DNA of 64,000 bases from assembly GCA_008921705.1 (NCBI GenBank), contig VFFE01007631.1, positions 2,437,439 through 2,501,438 on the forward strand, in the 5' to 3' direction. The stretch is from Burhinus oedicnemus. Taxonomy: Eukaryota > Chordata > Aves > Charadriiformes > Burhinidae. The notes beneath the pieces are model-generated. The model was not told the DNA's origin and did no database searches. It saw only the letters and a program-made list of their open reading frames with translations. Positions 61,897 through 64,000 of the stretch are shown in pieces (positions within the stretch are counted from its first letter, which is position 1; every line of letters begins with the position of its first letter). Made by a program: the position numbers and the translations under genes.

Positions 61897-64000
61897 TTGC
61901 CTACTTACAAAGATGTATCAATCTGTGGTGAGAGAGAACTTCCAGATGTACCCATAGAAAGGGCACTTATACCCACCTCGTGAAAAAACAGTGCGTTATG
62001 ACAACCTGGTGTCTCACCACCATGACACTGCACCTCCCAGAGAAGAACAAGCTCGAATCTCCACTGGCCTTTTTAGCCAGCACAGGGAGTGCTCACGCAC
62101 TGATGTATGATCCACAGCGTCCACCCCTACCTTACCAGGTCCTTCCGACATTCATGTCATGGCCTGTTTGACCTAACACTCGGGACCAGGCACAAAGGTT
62201 CGAGTCACTCCAGTGAGAGCCCCTGAGTTAATGTACCTTACGGATGCAGCTTTCAGGCCACCATCTCCACAGCTGCCTGCCAGGGAAGAGGCAGCACAGT
62301 TTACAAACAAACGCAAAACATGCAGTGGCACTTACGCCAATGAATACAAATTCTAGCTCTAGCATAAGAAACTTTTTCTTCTTTTTTCCTCAAGGAAATA
62401 ACGTCATTAGGAAATGAACAAGGATTCCTTCAGGAGACATGTAGCAGCCCCCAGAAAGCACGGTAGCATGTCTCACCAGTTATTCAGTCTCCCAAATGGT
62501 TGCGCTCCATAAGGTATCGGGCAGTTCAGACACAAGTGCTTCTTTTAAACCAGATATTCACTGCCAGACCTGAATGACTGGTTTCTGTTTTTACTCATGT
62601 CTTCCAAGACCTCATTCAGTAATCATGAGAAGAATCTCTCAGTATTTGGGGTGAGGAATACTTTTGTTTGTTTGTTTAGGGGACAGTGATGTTGGAAGCA
62701 AAACTGGTTCTTTATATGAAAGATTATGCACACCATCAATCTTCTAAAAAAGCTTTTCACTTTTGGGCTGAGGTTTTCCCAGTCTCTTATTTTAGTCTGT
62801 CTTTACTAACAGTGGTTTGATGTGATCAGTCGCTGTCATGACTCAGCTTCCTCAGTGGAAATAAGCAATTTAAGGAAGGGGGGAAGGAAGACCATCTATT
62901 CTGTCTCCGTCTGTGCATCTGAAGGTGCAGAACAGACTCTGCAATTATTCACTGATGCCAGTTTCTGATGCTGTGGCACATTTTTCAGATGGGCTGATTA
63001 TAAATTCTGTAGCCAGATTCCATTTCTTAGCATTAGAAGTAATATCCTCTCAGCATTATCCTCTCAGGGTTTACTCTCACTTTTAGCTAGTGTTGACCAC
63101 CATCAGAAACAGGATGCAAAATGAAAAGGATTGTCATTTAAATACAGGAGAATTTTGTTACATTGAGGCAGGAAAAATAAACCAAGAACAACTAATGACT
63201 ACACCTCAACAACATTGTTTTCCACACAGAGCTTTTATTTATCCAGGGATATTTGCAAATACCAGAGAGATTTGAATTTCACTTTTCAACCCTGCCCACC
63301 AGCCACTAGTCCCATGCAACTATCACTCCCCCCACCTGTGGTTTCCAATGCACGCTTACTGCTGAGCCTGTGAGGAGTTTGAGCTGGAATGTCCTGCTCT
63401 CTCTGCTTTCGTCCCAGGTTTGGTGATCATACTTTTGATAGGAAAGTATCTGATGCATCTGAGCAGCTGTCTTTGGTCATCCATTTATCTCTGGTAGCTT
63501 CAGCATCATTTGGGCTCCTGGGTCCATGTTTCCAATTTATCTTAGTTTCCAGAGCAAACAAGTCTCATTCTTGGTGCTTCTTCTCAGCTGATTTGATTAT
63601 GTCTCTTCTTCCTGCGTATACTGACTTCTCTGCAGTGCTAAAGACTGGTATCACAGGTTTGGAGAAAAAAAATCTCAGTGCCTGAGTCCTTTTCTTATTT
63701 CTAATAGACATCACATTTGTGGCTTTTGTTCCTTCAGTGTTTGCCACATTTAATGGTGTGTTGAAGGACTGGCACTGCATTTTTCCCATTAGAGTTACCC
63801 TATAGTAGGGTCCCTCTGATCTTATTGCACTCTCCAACAACCTCTTTTATTGGCATTTGGGGATCATATCAATGAAAAGATACCATTAGTGGATGTGCCA
63901 TTGTACATATCTTTTCATTTTCTGACACCAATGTTTCTGTTGCTGCTGTTTTCCTTTCTTGTACATCTAAAAGCCTCATAGGGTTTTTTCTCAAACGTTA
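61897..64000. other. Non-coding stretch to window end
   Basis: No gene recognised. A short (TTTG)n lies at 62662-62677. The overlapping 98- and 91-codon openings on opposite strands at 63389-63840 have no identifiable domain. Confidence 0.5.

Noticed and set aside
1..64000. CRISPR arrays, phage or bacterial operons, endogenous retroviruses, tRNA or rRNA genes
   Set aside because: I saw no regularly spaced repeats, long terminal repeats, retroviral reading frames, tRNA cloverleaf sequences or rRNA segments. A computational scan (tRNAscan, Infernal, RepeatMasker) would be needed to exclude weak cases.

Overview
The window reads as non-coding vertebrate nuclear DNA, most likely from a bird or another sauropsid. 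I found no gene I can name. Reading frames are short (the longest is about 180 codons), they lie in every frame of both strands, and none resembles a protein I recognise. There is no bacterial-style gene packing and there are no operons. The assignment to birds is inference. It rests on worn fragments of CR1-type LINEs and MIR-type SINEs, on the absence of mammalian Alu, B1 or young L1 copies, on low overall repeat content, and on a 20-N scaffold gap.

Layout. 1-8.7 kb: plain sequence with an AT-rich palindrome (2911-2999), a MIR-like SINE (4025-4180), small simple repeats, and one exon-like segment with good splice signals (8147-8228). An assembly gap at 8699-8718 lies between a poly-A and a poly-T run. 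8.8-23 kb: no recognisable genes, with one small CpG-richer patch near 18.1 kb. 23.07-23.35 kb: a strongly AT-rich, palindromic, partly tandem block. 23.4-32.2 kb: no genes. 32.25-32.58 kb and 40.82-41.21 kb: two diverged CR1-like 3' ends in + orientation. 33.8-39 kb: a GC- and CpG-richer belt containing a perfect 13-bp hairpin (36691-36722) and a stretch that looks like a conserved non-coding element (37.49-37.96 kb). 42.9-48.9 kb: one or two ancient palindromic interspersed repeats, then AT-rich, homeobox-motif-rich stretches that could be conserved enhancers. 50966-51250: a compact, genuine-looking CpG island, the best candidate promoter in the window. 55.01-55.20 kb: a well-preserved MIR-like SINE. 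55.2-64 kb: mostly featureless, with a 21-bp tandem duplication at 59280.

The simplest reading is an intergenic region or a large intron near a developmentally regulated gene, but the neighbouring gene cannot be identified from this window. I found no clearly novel biological system. The most useful leads are the CpG island, the exon-like segment at 8.15 kb, the candidate conserved elements and the palindromic AT blocks.
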